Below, in pieces: positions 15,602-24,755 of a stretch of 64,000 nt of DNA. Position 1 is the first letter of the stretch; every line of letters starts with the position of its first letter. The stretch spans positions 1-64,000 of the forward strand of contig VSNM01000019.1 of assembly GCA_009774245.1 (NCBI GenBank). The letters are read 5' to 3'. The stretch is from Lachnospiraceae bacterium. GTDB lineage: Bacteria > Bacillota > Clostridia > Lachnospirales > Lachnospiraceae. The position numbers and the translations under genes were made by a program. The notes under the pieces are model-generated. The model saw only the letters and a program-made list of their open reading frames with translations. It did not search any database and was not told the origin of the DNA.

Positions 15602-17046
15602 TAAAACCGGAAATACAAAAACGGATTGAACGAGCCGTCGATCAGATACGCCGTGCACAGCACCATAAGCCCCAACGTCGCAGCCACCTTCAAAGCATGG
15701 ACAATGCCGTCCCCTGCCGGAACTGTCTGCAGCCACCCCCGCAGCTTCTTCCAGAACCAGAACGGTATCGGCGTTGAACCAACCAGCGCGACGCCAAGCA
15801 GCACCGCCCGGTTTCTCATCACATACGAATACACCGCCATCTGCGTACTGTCCACGCCATGGGCAGCCCGGCTTCCAGCGCCAAGCAACGCCTGTATATC
15901 CGCCCATGCACCTGACAGGCTGTCGTTATGAAATACCAGAAAACTTACCAGTATTATAATCACCACATACATATGACTTATCACAGTCAGCACCATCTCT
16001 GGTAAAAATCTCCTGCGGTTATACAGTCTGCCAATGCCCTTCTCAAAGACCAGCAGCACCGCAAACATCAGTCCCCACACGATAAAATTCCAGCCTGCCC
16101 CATGCCACAGTCCCGTGAACAGCCAGACCACCAGAATATTCCAGATCCACCGCATCATGCTCACCCGGTTGCCGCCCATCGGAATATAGACATAGTCCCG
16201 GAACCACGCACCGAGCGTGATGTGCCACCGCCTCCAGAACTCGCTCACGCTTCGGGAGATAAAGGGATACCTGAAATTCTCCGGGAACCGGAATCCCAGC
16301 ATGCTCCCCATACCGATCGCCATATCCGAATACCCAGAAAAGTCAAAATAAATCTGCAGCGACACCGCCGCCGCATAACCCCATGACAACAGAAGGCTGC
16401 GCTGCCCGAGCGCCGCGATCTCCGCCACGAACTCTCCTGCCACATTGGCGATCAGCACCTTTTTCCCGAGTCCCACCGCAAAGCGCACCAGACCGTCGCC
16501 AAACTGCGTGCGTATGTTCGACAAGTCTGCCCCTCGCGTCAGTGTCTGTTCGATCTCACTATAGCGCACGATCGGTCCCGCCACAAGCTGCGGGAAGAGC
16601 GTCACATACGCCGCATATATCACAATGTTTTTCTGCCGCTCCACCCGCCCGTGGTACACGTCCACGCAATAGCTTGCGATCTGGAACGTGTAAAAAGAGA
16701 TTCCGATCGGGAGCGCGATTGTCCTGGTCTTTAATCCAAACACCGTATTCATAAAAAAATTGAAATACTTAAAATAAAATAGTGCCATAAATGGCAAAAG
16801 AACAGACAGAATATAAAATATTCCGGCTGCCCTTCTCTCCCTGAGTCTGTCCGCCAGCCACAAGAGCACATAGGAAGCTGCGATCTGTACAATCATCAGC
16901 AGCACACACACCGGCTCCCCCCACGCGTAAAACAGCAATGACATCACCAAAAGCACGAAATTCCTGCCCTTTTGCGGTGATGCGAAATACAGAAAAATGG
17001 TGGCTGGCAGAAAAAAATATAAAAATGTAATACTGGAAAAAATCAT
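15601..17046 (-). CDS. MBOAT-family O-acyltransferase, AlgI-like (set 1)
   Basis: 481 residues with about ten to twelve membrane helices. The signature block SVSEFWRRWHITLGAWFRDYVYIPMGG and the catalytic-type His315 in TGLWHGAGWNFIVWG place it in the AlgI/DltB MBOAT family. These transfer an acyl group, usually acetyl, across the membrane onto polysaccharide or teichoic acid through a DHHW/AlgX partner. The ATG overlaps the last base of the DUF4358 stop, so the two are coupled. The stop codon abuts repeat F2-b. Confidence 0.93.
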   Translation of the reverse strand: MIFSSITFLYFFLPATIFLYFASPQKGRNFVLLVMSLLFYAWGEPVCVLLMIVQIAASYVLLWLADRLRERRAAGIFYILSVLLPFMALFYFKYFNFFMNTVFGLKTRTIALPIGISFYTFQIASYCVDVYHGRVERQKNIVIYAAYVTLFPQLVAGPIVRYSEIEQTLTRGADLSNIRTQFGDGLVRFAVGLGKKVLIANVAGEFVAEIAALGQRSLLLSWGYAAAVSLQIYFDFSGYSDMAIGMGSMLGFRFPENFRYPFISRSVSEFWRRWHITLGAWFRDYVYIPMGGNRVSMMRWIWNILVVWLFTGLWHGAGWNFIVWGLMFAVLLVFEKGIGRLYNRRRFLPEMVLTVISHMYVVIIILVSFLVFHNDSLSGAWADIQALLGAGSRAAHGVDSTQMAVYSYVMRNRAVLLGVALVGSTPIPFWFWKKLRGWLQTVPAGDGIVHALKVAATLGLMVLCTAYLIDGSFNPFLYFRF

Positions 17047-17660
17047 TATACCGGGTTCACTTTCTCAGTCGTGTCAGATACCTTCATGTTCCTCGCCTCT
17101 GCCGCCGCAATTGCCTTTGCCAGCACCTCCGACGCAGTATCCTGAAATCCCATCACGAAAAAGACATCATTTCCAACAAGCACTGCATACTGCTGCTCTG
17201 CACTGACACACACCCACTTAGCCGGATTAATGTTGTCCATGAGCTGCTTGCGGATACTCTCTGCGTCCGCATCATCCGATGTCCTGATGTATATGGCACT
17301 GTAGGGCGTCGAGGATACCATCGACTCGGAGAGATACACCCCCTCAATGCCATCCAGCGCTGTCAGACCTGTGTGGTACGACAGCATGTCCGTATCTCCC
17401 AGGTCAAGCTCGGTCATCACAGCGCCGCCCATGGGGAGCAGGTCTTCCGCCACTCCCCCGTACACTTCATCAAAAAATGCCGACACCTCGTCCGCACTGT
17501 TCAGATGCACCATCCCCGCTGTATCCGCACTTTCCTCAGACGACACCTCATCCGAATTCCTGTCACCGCTCCTGTTGCCGCAGCCGGTCAGCGCGGACAT
17601 GGAAAGCGCCATGATCACGGCAAAAATTCCTATTTTGCTAACAATTGTTCTCTTCTTCAT
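17046..17660 (-). CDS. DUF4358-family lipoprotein
   Basis: 204 residues with a lipoprotein signal: basic start, hydrophobic core and lipobox ALTGC with Cys27, then an acidic Ser/Asp/Glu linker. The domain LLPMGGAVMTELDLGDTDMLSYHTGL and YSAIYIRTSDDADAESIRKQLMDNI fits DUF4358, a Firmicutes family of unknown function often found beside MBOAT and DHHW genes. It begins the coupled DUF4358-MBOAT pair. A role in cell-surface acetylation is inferred from this context only. Confidence 0.8.
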   Translation of the reverse strand: MKKRTIVSKIGIFAVIMALSMSALTGCGNRSGDRNSDEVSSEESADTAGMVHLNSADEVSAFFDEVYGGVAEDLLPMGGAVMTELDLGDTDMLSYHTGLTALDGIEGVYLSESMVSSTPYSAIYIRTSDDADAESIRKQLMDNINPAKWVCVSAEQQYAVLVGNDVFFVMGFQDTASEVLAKAIAAAEARNMKVSDTTEKVNPV

Positions 17661-17687
17661 AAGAGTATATCCTCCATTTCTGAACCC

Positions 17688-17713
17688 TGTCTGAAAATAT
17701 TTTTTGTCAGACA
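17688..17713. terminator. Hairpin between anti-sigma gene and DUF4358 gene
   Basis: TGTCTGA pairs with TCAGACA across a 12-nt AT-rich loop in the 141-bp gap. No T-run follows on the minus strand, so termination is uncertain; it may separate the sigma/anti-sigma transcript from the DUF4358-MBOAT unit. Confidence 0.35.
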
Positions 17714-17801
17714 GCGTCTAATCCTATTGTTTCCTTCACTTCCACAAATATTCACGATTCCTTTCACCCGGAATCATTCCTTATCAAATTTGTTTTCTGC
17801 A

Positions 17802-18590
17802 TCACTCATCGATAAGAAGATATGTCGGCTCCTGTCCCATCTCCCCCGAATGATCTTCACACAGCACCAGGTCATACGTCTGGGAAACCTCCAGCCTCGT
17901 CACGCCCTCCGCTGACACTGCGGAGCTAAAAATGCGAATCTCACTGTCCGCTGCTATGGCGGAATTATCCGACGAAAGCACCTTTGCCGTGTACAGGATG
18001 CCGCTGTCCATGCGCAGATCTGTCTCGAGAATCTCCACTGTCGCATGGAAACTGTACGATTCCGATTCCGGCTCCTCCGCCGCTGCTGCCTCTTCCATCA
18101 TCTGCGCGCCATCGGCTGCACCTGCTCCATTCATGTCGGAATCCATGGTGGTCTGGGCATTGCCCTGCAGGAAATCGCTCTTCTCATTGCCATACTCATA
18201 AGCCATCTCTTCCCGCTCTGCGTTGTCCTCTGCTCCCCCGCTGGAATCCGCAGACTGCGGCGCGGTATCCGCTGCAAAATTTGGCGCCGAATTGCTGTAA
18301 CTGCCGCCCTTGCTCATTCCCGCGCGCAACATGGCAGGAACAACCAGCGCGACGCACGCACACGCCGCCGCGATGCCTGCCCACACCCGGAAATTCGCTT
18401 TCCTGATGCGCGGCTGTTCCCTCTGCGCATCTGGCATCGAAAAATCTGTTATGTGCAGATCTGATGCGGCTGTTCCGGCTGTTTCAGGAGCCATCTTTTT
18501 GTCTTCAAGCCCCGCCTCGATCCGAGCCCACAGATCTGGCGCCTCGCTGTTTACCAGCGCCCTGTACTCCCTCTCCAAATCTCTACTCAT
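17802..18590 (-). CDS. Membrane-anchored anti-sigma factor-like protein
   Basis: 262 residues. The cytosolic N-terminus EREYRALVNSEAPDLWARIEAGL resembles zinc-free anti-sigma N-terminal helices common in Lachnospiraceae. A single membrane helix at about 80-97 follows, then a low-complexity Ser/Ala/Glu segment and a beta-rich extracytoplasmic domain (about 180-262). Its start overlaps the sigma gene by 8 nt, the standard arrangement for an ECF sigma and its regulator. The outer domain would sense the signal; what it senses is unknown. Confidence 0.78.
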   Translation of the reverse strand: MSRDLEREYRALVNSEAPDLWARIEAGLEDKKMAPETAGTAASDLHITDFSMPDAQREQPRIRKANFRVWAGIAAACACVALVVPAMLRAGMSKGGSYSNSAPNFAADTAPQSADSSGGAEDNAEREEMAYEYGNEKSDFLQGNAQTTMDSDMNGAGAADGAQMMEEAAAAEEPESESYSFHATVEILETDLRMDSGILYTAKVLSSDNSAIAADSEIRIFSSAVSAEGVTRLEVSQTYDLVLCEDHSGEMGQEPTYLLIDE

Positions 18591-19116
18591 AACCGCATCT
18601 CCTTAACTTCTGAATCGCATTCTGATAGCGCCAGGTCGCCGTCCCAAGCGGAATATTCAAAGCATCTGCAATCTCCTGAAAAGTCATCTCACCCATGATC
18701 TTTAAATGCACAACCTCGCGTTCCCCGGGTTTGAGCGTATCGAGCGCCTGCCGCAGACTCATGTCGGCTATGACCTCCTGCTCGACGGACACATCCGAGG
18801 CATTCTCTGTCACTGTGTCCGTAAAATCCTCTGTCAGCACTTCCCGCCTTGTCTTCCGCAGAAGGTCGACTGCCATATTTCTGGCGATCGCAGCCATCCA
18901 TGCCCTGTGCCCGTTCCCTTCACGATATGTATCCGCAAGCCGCCACAGTTTCATAAAAAATTCACTCGTCACATCCTCTGCGTCCTCGCGGTTTGATACG
19001 GTCTGAAGCACGATCGTGTAAATATAACCGATGTATGCCTCATAGACTTCATGCAATGCACTCTTGTCGCCCGACTTCATGCGCTCCATGCATGCACTGA
19101 ACTGTTTCTCCTCCAC
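18583..19116 (-). CDS. ECF-type RNA polymerase sigma factor
   Basis: 177 residues with region 2 (EVYEAYIGYIYTIVLQTVSNREDAEDVTSEFFMKLW) and region 4 (LDTLKPGEREVVHLKIMGEMTFQEIADALNIPLGTATWRYQNAIQKLR). Region 3 is absent, as in ECF factors. It lies just upstream of, and overlaps, the anti-sigma gene. Nearby targets could be the DUF4358, MBOAT and DHHW genes, since all are on the same strand downstream; no promoter motif was established. Confidence 0.92.
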   Translation of the reverse strand: MEEKQFSACMERMKSGDKSALHEVYEAYIGYIYTIVLQTVSNREDAEDVTSEFFMKLWRLADTYREGNGHRAWMAAIARNMAVDLLRKTRREVLTEDFTDTVTENASDVSVEQEVIADMSLRQALDTLKPGEREVVHLKIMGEMTFQEIADALNIPLGTATWRYQNAIQKLRRCGYE

Positions 19117-19207
19117 ACTGACTCCCCTCTGGAAAAAGCAAAGACCTCTGATAATCTATACACGTATTTCCCTCTATATTTTTATGGCTTCTTCACTAAT
19201 TTTTTGA

Positions 19208-20323
19208 TTATTTCATCAGAATCGGTTCCGCAAATACCTCGCAGTAGCGCTCCGCCCGCTCCCAGATCACCACGTCGGGATTGTAGCGGTCAAGCATCGA
19301 GTACTGGAAATCCCTCGCATCCTCCCAGTAAACTTCCTTATAGTACCCTTTGCAGATCTGCGACAGAAATCCGCCAAAGGAATCCCCCACGTAGAGCAAC
19401 ACCTGGTCGTGGTACTGGGTCCTGTCCGCCGAGTCCTTCTCAAACACATACACGGAATCAATCCCATATTTTTCCGTCAGTCCTGCCATCGTCACCAGGT
19501 CGCCCGCATAATCCGTGGCGTCCGTCCGGAATGTCACCGAGTCGATCTCCGCGTGTGTACCGTATACCGTCCTGAAAAATTCCTGCATATTCACAAAAGC
19601 CCCAACCTGATTGCTGTGGGAATCCGTATTATAATAAAGCTGCATCTTATCCTTGTTCGCCATCAATGCGTCCTTAGGATAGACAAACACGAGATCCGTG
19701 TTCTCATGCAGATAATCAGCCAGCTGCTCCCCGCGGGAAACCTCGTTCACCCGCGCGATCGTATCCGGCATATTCTCCGCATAAATGATCTCCTTGTTCG
19801 GAATGCACATCGTATAAAACTCTATCCCCTTCGCGTTCAGATGCTCCCTCGTCGCCGTCAGGTTCTCCGCGATCGCCGCCATCTCCTCCTCCGTGAAATG
19901 GTTGATGCCCATATAATCCCAGATCGGCTTCCCGTCAAGTTCCGTCTTATAAAAAAACATGTTATTTTTTCCCTTGAGCGTCTGTGTCGACTCAATATAG
20001 GTTCCGCCGGTGAGCAGTGAAGTGAGCCCTGTGTTAAAAGCGATCAGCTTCGTCCGTCCAAACAATCCGTCCGTAAACTGGTTGAGCCCGCCCTGCAGCT
20101 TTGCAAATCCGGTCACTTCAGGCTGGTTCCCCTGCGCCGTGCCACCCGTCTGGACAGTTCCGTCCTCCGTGATCGCCCCATTCTGTTCCAGTACCGCCTT
20201 CTCTGCCTCTGTGAGCTCCTGTCCCTGCCGCGCGGGCAGCAGATTCCGCACCACTGTCACAAGCGGTATCGCCAGTATGAAAATGAGAAAAGCGATCGTT
20301 ATCCATTTGTCCCTGTTCTTCAT
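19208..20323 (-). CDS. DHHW-family protein, AlgX/AlgJ-like (set 2)
   Basis: 371 residues: a membrane helix at about 8-26, then an extracytoplasmic domain. Motifs LYYNTDSHSNQVGAFVNMQEFF (the DxH block) and LLYVGDSFGGFLSQICKGYYKEVYW (the GDSF serine block) fit the DHHW/AlgX-like SGNH family that completes O-acetylation of an exported glycan. It is 37 nt downstream of a second MBOAT gene and is distinct in sequence from the set-1 protein, so this is an independent pair, not a recent copy. Confidence 0.87.
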   Translation of the reverse strand: MKNRDKWITIAFLIFILAIPLVTVVRNLLPARQGQELTEAEKAVLEQNGAITEDGTVQTGGTAQGNQPEVTGFAKLQGGLNQFTDGLFGRTKLIAFNTGLTSLLTGGTYIESTQTLKGKNNMFFYKTELDGKPIWDYMGINHFTEEEMAAIAENLTATREHLNAKGIEFYTMCIPNKEIIYAENMPDTIARVNEVSRGEQLADYLHENTDLVFVYPKDALMANKDKMQLYYNTDSHSNQVGAFVNMQEFFRTVYGTHAEIDSVTFRTDATDYAGDLVTMAGLTEKYGIDSVYVFEKDSADRTQYHDQVLLYVGDSFGGFLSQICKGYYKEVYWEDARDFQYSMLDRYNPDVVIWERAERYCEVFAEPILMK

Positions 20324-20360
20324 TTGATATCCTGTCCTTCCTGCACTTCCAAAAAACTAA

Positions 20361-21770
20361 TCAGAAATTAAAGTAAATAAACGGATTGTACGCATTGTTA
20401 CTGATAAATGACACACTGACCACCAGACACACCAGAATGCCCGCAGTGTACACAACCTGCCAGAGCCGGCTCTTTTTCAGCCGTTCGTCTATCCGCGGCA
20501 TGATTGGCGCGCAGCCAAGGATTGCAAATACAAAGTATATCCAGTTCTGTGCGATATATGCCCACACCGCCTTGTCAATCACTCCCTTGGCGCCGATGCC
20601 AAACATTGCCTTGATATACAGTAACGCGTTCCCCATGCCTGTCGAGCGGAAGATTACCCAGCCGATGATGACAAGCAACATCGTATAAATATGCCCCCAC
20701 CAATAATCCTTCTTGCTCAGTCCCGTCAGTTTCTCGAACGTAAGTATCACAAAATACATCAGACCCCAGGCGATAAACGTCCAGTTCGCGCCGTGCCACA
20801 TGCCGGTCAGCAGCCATACGACAAAGAGATTCAGGATCATCCTTGGCTTTGACACCCTGCTGCCACCCAGTGGAAAATACACATAGTCCCGAAACCATGT
20901 CTGCATCGAGATGTGCCATCTGCGCCAGAACTCCGACACCGTTTTCGAGATATACGGGTAATTAAAGTTTTCCTCAAAATGAAATCCAAACATCTGCCCC
21001 AGGCCGATCGCCATATCCGAGTATCCCGAAAAGTCAAAAAAGATCTGCAGCGTATACGCGACCGCTCCGAGCCATGCCATGCCCACCGACGCCTGAAACT
21101 CGCCGTTGATAATCAGCCCGAACGCATTGTCCGCGATCAATGCCATGTTGTTGGCGATCAGCACTTTCTTTCCAAGACCGACACAAAACCGGGTGACGCC
21201 TGCTGAAAAATCGGCAAAGTTCTCAACGCGGTTCTGAATCTGGTCAGCGATCGTCTCATACCGGACGATCGGTCCCGCGATCAACTGCGGAAACAGCGCG
21301 ATATAGAGCCCTACCTGCAACGGATTTTTCTGTACCTCCCCACGGCGCCTGTATACATCGATCACATAAGACATTGCCTGAAATGTATAGAACGAGATCC
21401 CGATTGGCAGCGCCACAATCGGCACAGGGATATTCGTGTGCAGGAAACGGTTGATCTGTAGCACGGTAAACTCACTGTACTTGTACCAGCCAAGCGTTCC
21501 GATGTTGACCAGCACCAGCAGCACAAACAAAAGCCTGACGACTGCCTTTTTGTCGCGGAACGCATCCACCGCAATCCCAAACAGCCAGTTGACCAGAATC
21601 GTGCCAATCATCAGAAACACATAGGTCGGCTCACCCCACGCATAGAAAAAGAGACTCGCCACCAGCAAAAACATATTTTTCAGCATTTTCGTCTTTCGCA
21701 GCAGCGCATAGTATACCACCAGCACCACCGGCAGAAACACAAACAAAAAAACCTCACTTGGGAAAAGCAT
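20361..21770 (-). CDS. MBOAT-family O-acyltransferase, AlgI-like (set 2)
   Basis: 469 residues with about eleven membrane helices. KTVSEFWRRWHISMQTWFRDYVYFPLGG and TGMWHGANWTFIAWG (with the catalytic-type His) are the family marks. It starts one base after the dapF stop and is followed by its DHHW partner. The set-1 and set-2 enzymes share the core motifs but differ through the N-terminal helices. It may decorate a mannose-containing surface polymer, since manC lies two genes upstream (inference). Confidence 0.93.
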   Translation of the reverse strand: MLFPSEVFLFVFLPVVLVVYYALLRKTKMLKNMFLLVASLFFYAWGEPTYVFLMIGTILVNWLFGIAVDAFRDKKAVVRLLFVLLVLVNIGTLGWYKYSEFTVLQINRFLHTNIPVPIVALPIGISFYTFQAMSYVIDVYRRRGEVQKNPLQVGLYIALFPQLIAGPIVRYETIADQIQNRVENFADFSAGVTRFCVGLGKKVLIANNMALIADNAFGLIINGEFQASVGMAWLGAVAYTLQIFFDFSGYSDMAIGLGQMFGFHFEENFNYPYISKTVSEFWRRWHISMQTWFRDYVYFPLGGSRVSKPRMILNLFVVWLLTGMWHGANWTFIAWGLMYFVILTFEKLTGLSKKDYWWGHIYTMLLVIIGWVIFRSTGMGNALLYIKAMFGIGAKGVIDKAVWAYIAQNWIYFVFAILGCAPIMPRIDERLKKSRLWQVVYTAGILVCLVVSVSFISNNAYNPFIYFNF

Positions 21771-21771
21771 C

Positions 21772-22671
21772 TTAAGTTTCCTCCCGCATTATCATCTCAT
21801 CATCAACCTCACCGTCAAACACCACAGCCGCCGGGCCTGTCATATAGACCACATTGTCCTGCCTGTCCCACTCACATAGGATCTCGCCGCCGAGCACTTT
21901 GACACGGACCTTTGTGTCGGTCAGCCCGTTGAGCACACAGGCAACCGTGGTCGCACAGCACCCCGTCCCGCAGGCAAGCGTCTCCCCCGTCCCGCGCTCC
22001 CACACGCGCATCTGCACGTTATTTCGGTCAACAATCCTCACAAACTCGGTGTTTGTCCGCTCGGGAAAACGCGGGTGATTTTCAAAGTGTGGACCGATCG
22101 CCTTGATGTCAAAATTCTTTATATCAACGTCTTTTATATCCCCCTGACCGATCATGTCATCAATGAAAACAACCGCATGAGGGTTGCCCATCGACACGCA
22201 AGTCATCTTGTAAATTTTCCCGTTGACCTCAATCTCCTCGCTGACAACCTGTTCGTTCTCTGACAGGACAGGTATTTCCGCCGCTTTCAGGACAGGCGCG
22301 CCCATGTTCACCTTTACAGTCGCCACTTTGCCGTCACTGCCAAGCACCAGTTCCAGATATTTTACCTTGCCAAAGCTTTCGATTGTAATATTGGTCTGGT
22401 CTGTCAGGCCGTAATCATGGACATACTTTGCCACACAGCGGATTCCGTTCCCGCACATCTGCGCCCTCGTCCCGTCCGCATTGTACATCTCCATCTCAAA
22501 CGCGGCATTTTTTCCCGAATTGATAAAGATCACGCCGTCCCCGCCGATGCCAAAATGCCTGTCGCTGAGCCGCCGCACAAGCTCCGGCTTCCTGTCCGCA
22601 TCGATATGCTCCGTAAAACCATTGACATAGATGTAATCATTCCCACAGCCATGCATTTTTGTAAATTTCAT
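21772..22671 (-). CDS. dapF: Diaminopimelate epimerase
   Basis: About 299 residues from the ATG at 22671. It converts LL- to meso-diaminopimelate in the cytosol for lysine and peptidoglycan synthesis. Visible marks are the N-terminus KFTKMHGCGNDYIYVNGF, the first catalytic Cys73 in AQMCGNGIRCVAKYV and the second in ACGTGCCATTVACVLNG. The frame is open 23 codons further upstream but that would overlap manC; homologues begin at MKFTKMHG. It lies between manC and the second MBOAT pair. Confidence 0.95.
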   Translation of the reverse strand: MKFTKMHGCGNDYIYVNGFTEHIDADRKPELVRRLSDRHFGIGGDGVIFINSGKNAAFEMEMYNADGTRAQMCGNGIRCVAKYVHDYGLTDQTNITIESFGKVKYLELVLGSDGKVATVKVNMGAPVLKAAEIPVLSENEQVVSEEIEVNGKIYKMTCVSMGNPHAVVFIDDMIGQGDIKDVDIKNFDIKAIGPHFENHPRFPERTNTEFVRIVDRNNVQMRVWERGTGETLACGTGCCATTVACVLNGLTDTKVRVKVLGGEILCEWDRQDNVVYMTGPAAVVFDGEVDDEMIMREET

Positions 22672-22672
22672 A

Positions 22673-24013
22673 CTATTTATCCTCCTGCCCTGCCCAGCTC
22701 CAGTCAAGAATCTCCGTATCGCCTTCTGTATTGTCCTCACTGATCTGCACCGAGATCAGCTGTAGATCCTCAAAAGCCCGGATCGCGTGTTTCTGTCCCC
22801 TCCTGATCGAGATGGTATCGCCGCGCGAAAGCTTCATCAGACAGCCATCCACGACAAGCTCTCCCTTTCCGTTTGCCACCGTGATCACCTCGTCCTTGAA
22901 CTTGTGCACATGGTAATCCTGCGCACAGCCCGCGTTGACAGTGACGTGTTTCGTGAGCGACTTCGTGCCGTCAGCGTATTTGCTATAATCATACACCTTG
23001 TACTCGCCCCAGCGCCGCTCCTCATACATCGGGCGATTGTCGATATTTTCCACATGCGGCTTGATATACGAACTCTTATGCTTGTCCGACACCAGGATTC
23101 CGTCCTGTCCCGCCGCCACGACAAGATTCTGTGTGCCGAGCACCACGACCGGAATGGAGAGCTCATTGATCACATGAGTGTTGACGCACTCCTCCCCCAT
23201 GATGACATCCCCGATGCTCTCCTCCTTCATCTCCTCCGTCAGCGTGTTCCACGTCCCGATGTCCTTCCATGCGCCGCTGTACGGAACGACGGCGAGCGCG
23301 TCCGCCTTCTCGACAACCTCATAGTCAAAGCTGTCCTTTTTCAAATCGGCATAGTGTTTCACAATCTCGGAAAAATCCCTGTCCGCCACATACTTGTCGG
23401 CAATCCCCATCAGATATTTTAATTTGAAAGCAAACACGCCCGCGTTCCAGAGCGCCCCTCTCCCGATCAGTTCCTTCGCAGTCGCCTCGTCCGGCTTTTC
23501 CTTGAAACCTTTCACGCTGCCATCCTCGCCGGGTATGATATAACCATATTTTTCAGAAGGATACGACGGCGTGATGCCCATAAGCACAATATCCGCACCG
23601 CCCTGCTGCACCCGCGCGTCCATCTTTTTAAACGTCTCGAAGTACTCCACGTCCACATAAGGATCGACCGGAAGCACGATCACAGTCTCCTCCGGACTCA
23701 TCTTTTTCCTCGATTCCAGATACGACGCCGCGAGCACAATCGCCGGAAACGTGTTCCTGCGCTCCGGCTCCACCACGATATCTACGTCATCTGGCAGCTG
23801 TCCGCGAATCGACTCGACCTGCGTTGCTGATGTCGCCACTACGATATCCGCATCGATACCCGCCTGCGCGATCTGGCGGTAGACGCGCTGCACCATGGAC
23901 TCATGACCGCCCTGCGCGTCACTGAGCAGCTTTAGAAACTGCTTCGACCGAATCTCATTTGACAAAGGCCAGAGACGTTTCCCCGAACCGCCTGACAATA
24001 ATACAATCTTCAT
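22673..24013 (-). CDS. manC: Mannose-1-phosphate guanylyltransferase, type II with cupin domain
   Basis: 446 residues. The N-terminal nucleotidyltransferase domain begins LSGGSGKRLWPLSNEIRSKQFL, with EPERRNTFPAIVLAA and the later GYIIPGEDGSVKGFKEKP. The C-terminal cupin (about 335-430, DYHVHKFKDEVITVANGKGEL) is the isomerase-like half of bifunctional ManC/AlgA proteins. Product is GDP-mannose (or the guanylyl step alone if the cupin lacks isomerase activity). It supplies sugar for surface polysaccharide, fitting the MBOAT/DHHW genes next door. No other glycan genes are close. Confidence 0.92.
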   Translation of the reverse strand: MKIVLLSGGSGKRLWPLSNEIRSKQFLKLLSDAQGGHESMVQRVYRQIAQAGIDADIVVATSATQVESIRGQLPDDVDIVVEPERRNTFPAIVLAASYLESRKKMSPEETVIVLPVDPYVDVEYFETFKKMDARVQQGGADIVLMGITPSYPSEKYGYIIPGEDGSVKGFKEKPDEATAKELIGRGALWNAGVFAFKLKYLMGIADKYVADRDFSEIVKHYADLKKDSFDYEVVEKADALAVVPYSGAWKDIGTWNTLTEEMKEESIGDVIMGEECVNTHVINELSIPVVVLGTQNLVVAAGQDGILVSDKHKSSYIKPHVENIDNRPMYEERRWGEYKVYDYSKYADGTKSLTKHVTVNAGCAQDYHVHKFKDEVITVANGKGELVVDGCLMKLSRGDTISIRRGQKHAIRAFEDLQLISVQISEDNTEGDTEILDWSWAGQEDK

Positions 24014-24037
24014 ATACCTTCCTCCATATCATACCAT

Positions 24038-24096
24038 AAAAAACTTAGCAAGTCTTAGGCGGCGTACTTTGACGCCTTAGAGTTGCTTCGTTTTTT
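24038..24096. terminator. Bidirectional hairpin terminator after the ANTAR gene
   Basis: A long imperfect hairpin runs from AAAAAACTTAGCAAGTCTTAGGCG to CGCCTTAGAGTTGCTTCGTTTTTT, with A- and T-runs on both sides. It overlaps the stop codon of the ANTAR gene and would end the minus-strand glnA/ANTAR transcript before manC. Confidence 0.7.
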
Positions 24097-24637
24097 ATTT
24101 TAAAGCCAATACCATCTGCGCCGTCTCCACCAGACCTGTGCCGTTGTCCATGCTGTGCTTCTGCAGGTAGCGGTGCGCCTCCTCCTCCGTCATATGGTTT
24201 CTCGTGATCAACAGCTGCTTTGCGCTCTCTATGACAGCCGCCTCCTTCTCGTCACGCACCATCGGCTTTTCCCTGCGTTTCTTCCTGCGCCGGACGATTC
24301 CCTGTGACAGCATATCGACCGTGTTGACCAGCTCATGCACCTTGAGCGGCATGGCAAGCCCGATAATTCCGCTGCCCTGCACATCAGTCAGAACCCTCTG
24401 TGAAGCCATGACCACCATCTCAAAGCCTTTGGGCAGATTCTCCTTGACCTCGACACAGATCATATCGGCAAGCCGATACCCCGCTATGACAATGCCGTCG
24501 TGAAATTCATCCGCATAGCCCAGCGCCTGTGCCCCGGAAGTGCAGACCGCTGTCACGCCAAACCCATTTTTGACCAAAATATTTTTGATACTTCTGGCAT
24601 CATCCATCTTGGCAAAAACTACTATAATATTCGTCAA
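24095..24637 (-). CDS. ANTAR-domain antiterminator response regulator
   Basis: 180 residues: a receiver-like domain (about 1-115) that lacks the usual phosphoacceptor context (IVIAGYRLADMICVEV), then a short coiled-coil and a C-terminal ANTAR domain (about 125-180, MVRDEKEAAVIESAKQLLITRNHMTEEEAHRYLQKHSMD). ANTAR proteins bind paired RNA hairpins to prevent termination, often in nitrogen control. It follows glnA on the same strand, a common Clostridia pairing. A clear dual-hexaloop target was not found in the glnA leader. Confidence 0.9.
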   Translation of the reverse strand: MTNIIVVFAKMDDARSIKNILVKNGFGVTAVCTSGAQALGYADEFHDGIVIAGYRLADMICVEVKENLPKGFEMVVMASQRVLTDVQGSGIIGLAMPLKVHELVNTVDMLSQGIVRRRKKRREKPMVRDEKEAAVIESAKQLLITRNHMTEEEAHRYLQKHSMDNGTGLVETAQMVLALK

Positions 24638-24657
24638 TCGTACACCCCCAAATCTCA

Positions 24658-24716
24658 GGATCTGTCATGAAATAAACTTCCATTTTTGAATAGAAAATTA
24701 TTTCACTCCAGCTCCC
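24658..24716. repeat. Short F2-like element downstream of glnA
   Basis: About 59 bp with partial inverted ends: GGATCTGTCATGAAATAAAC on the left and, inward from the right, GGAGCTGGAGTGAAATAATTT. It resembles the ends of the F2 family but lacks the interior and is weakly matched. It lies 40 bp past the glnA stop. Confidence 0.4.
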
Positions 24717-24755
24717 CACTGAAATGAATCCTGTATTCAGCCATCAAGAGTGTAC

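Noticed and set aside
18045..18464. Plus-strand frames opposite the anti-sigma gene
   Set aside because: The opposite-strand frame has the overlapping sigma/anti-sigma layout and recognised domains; these are antisense readings of it.
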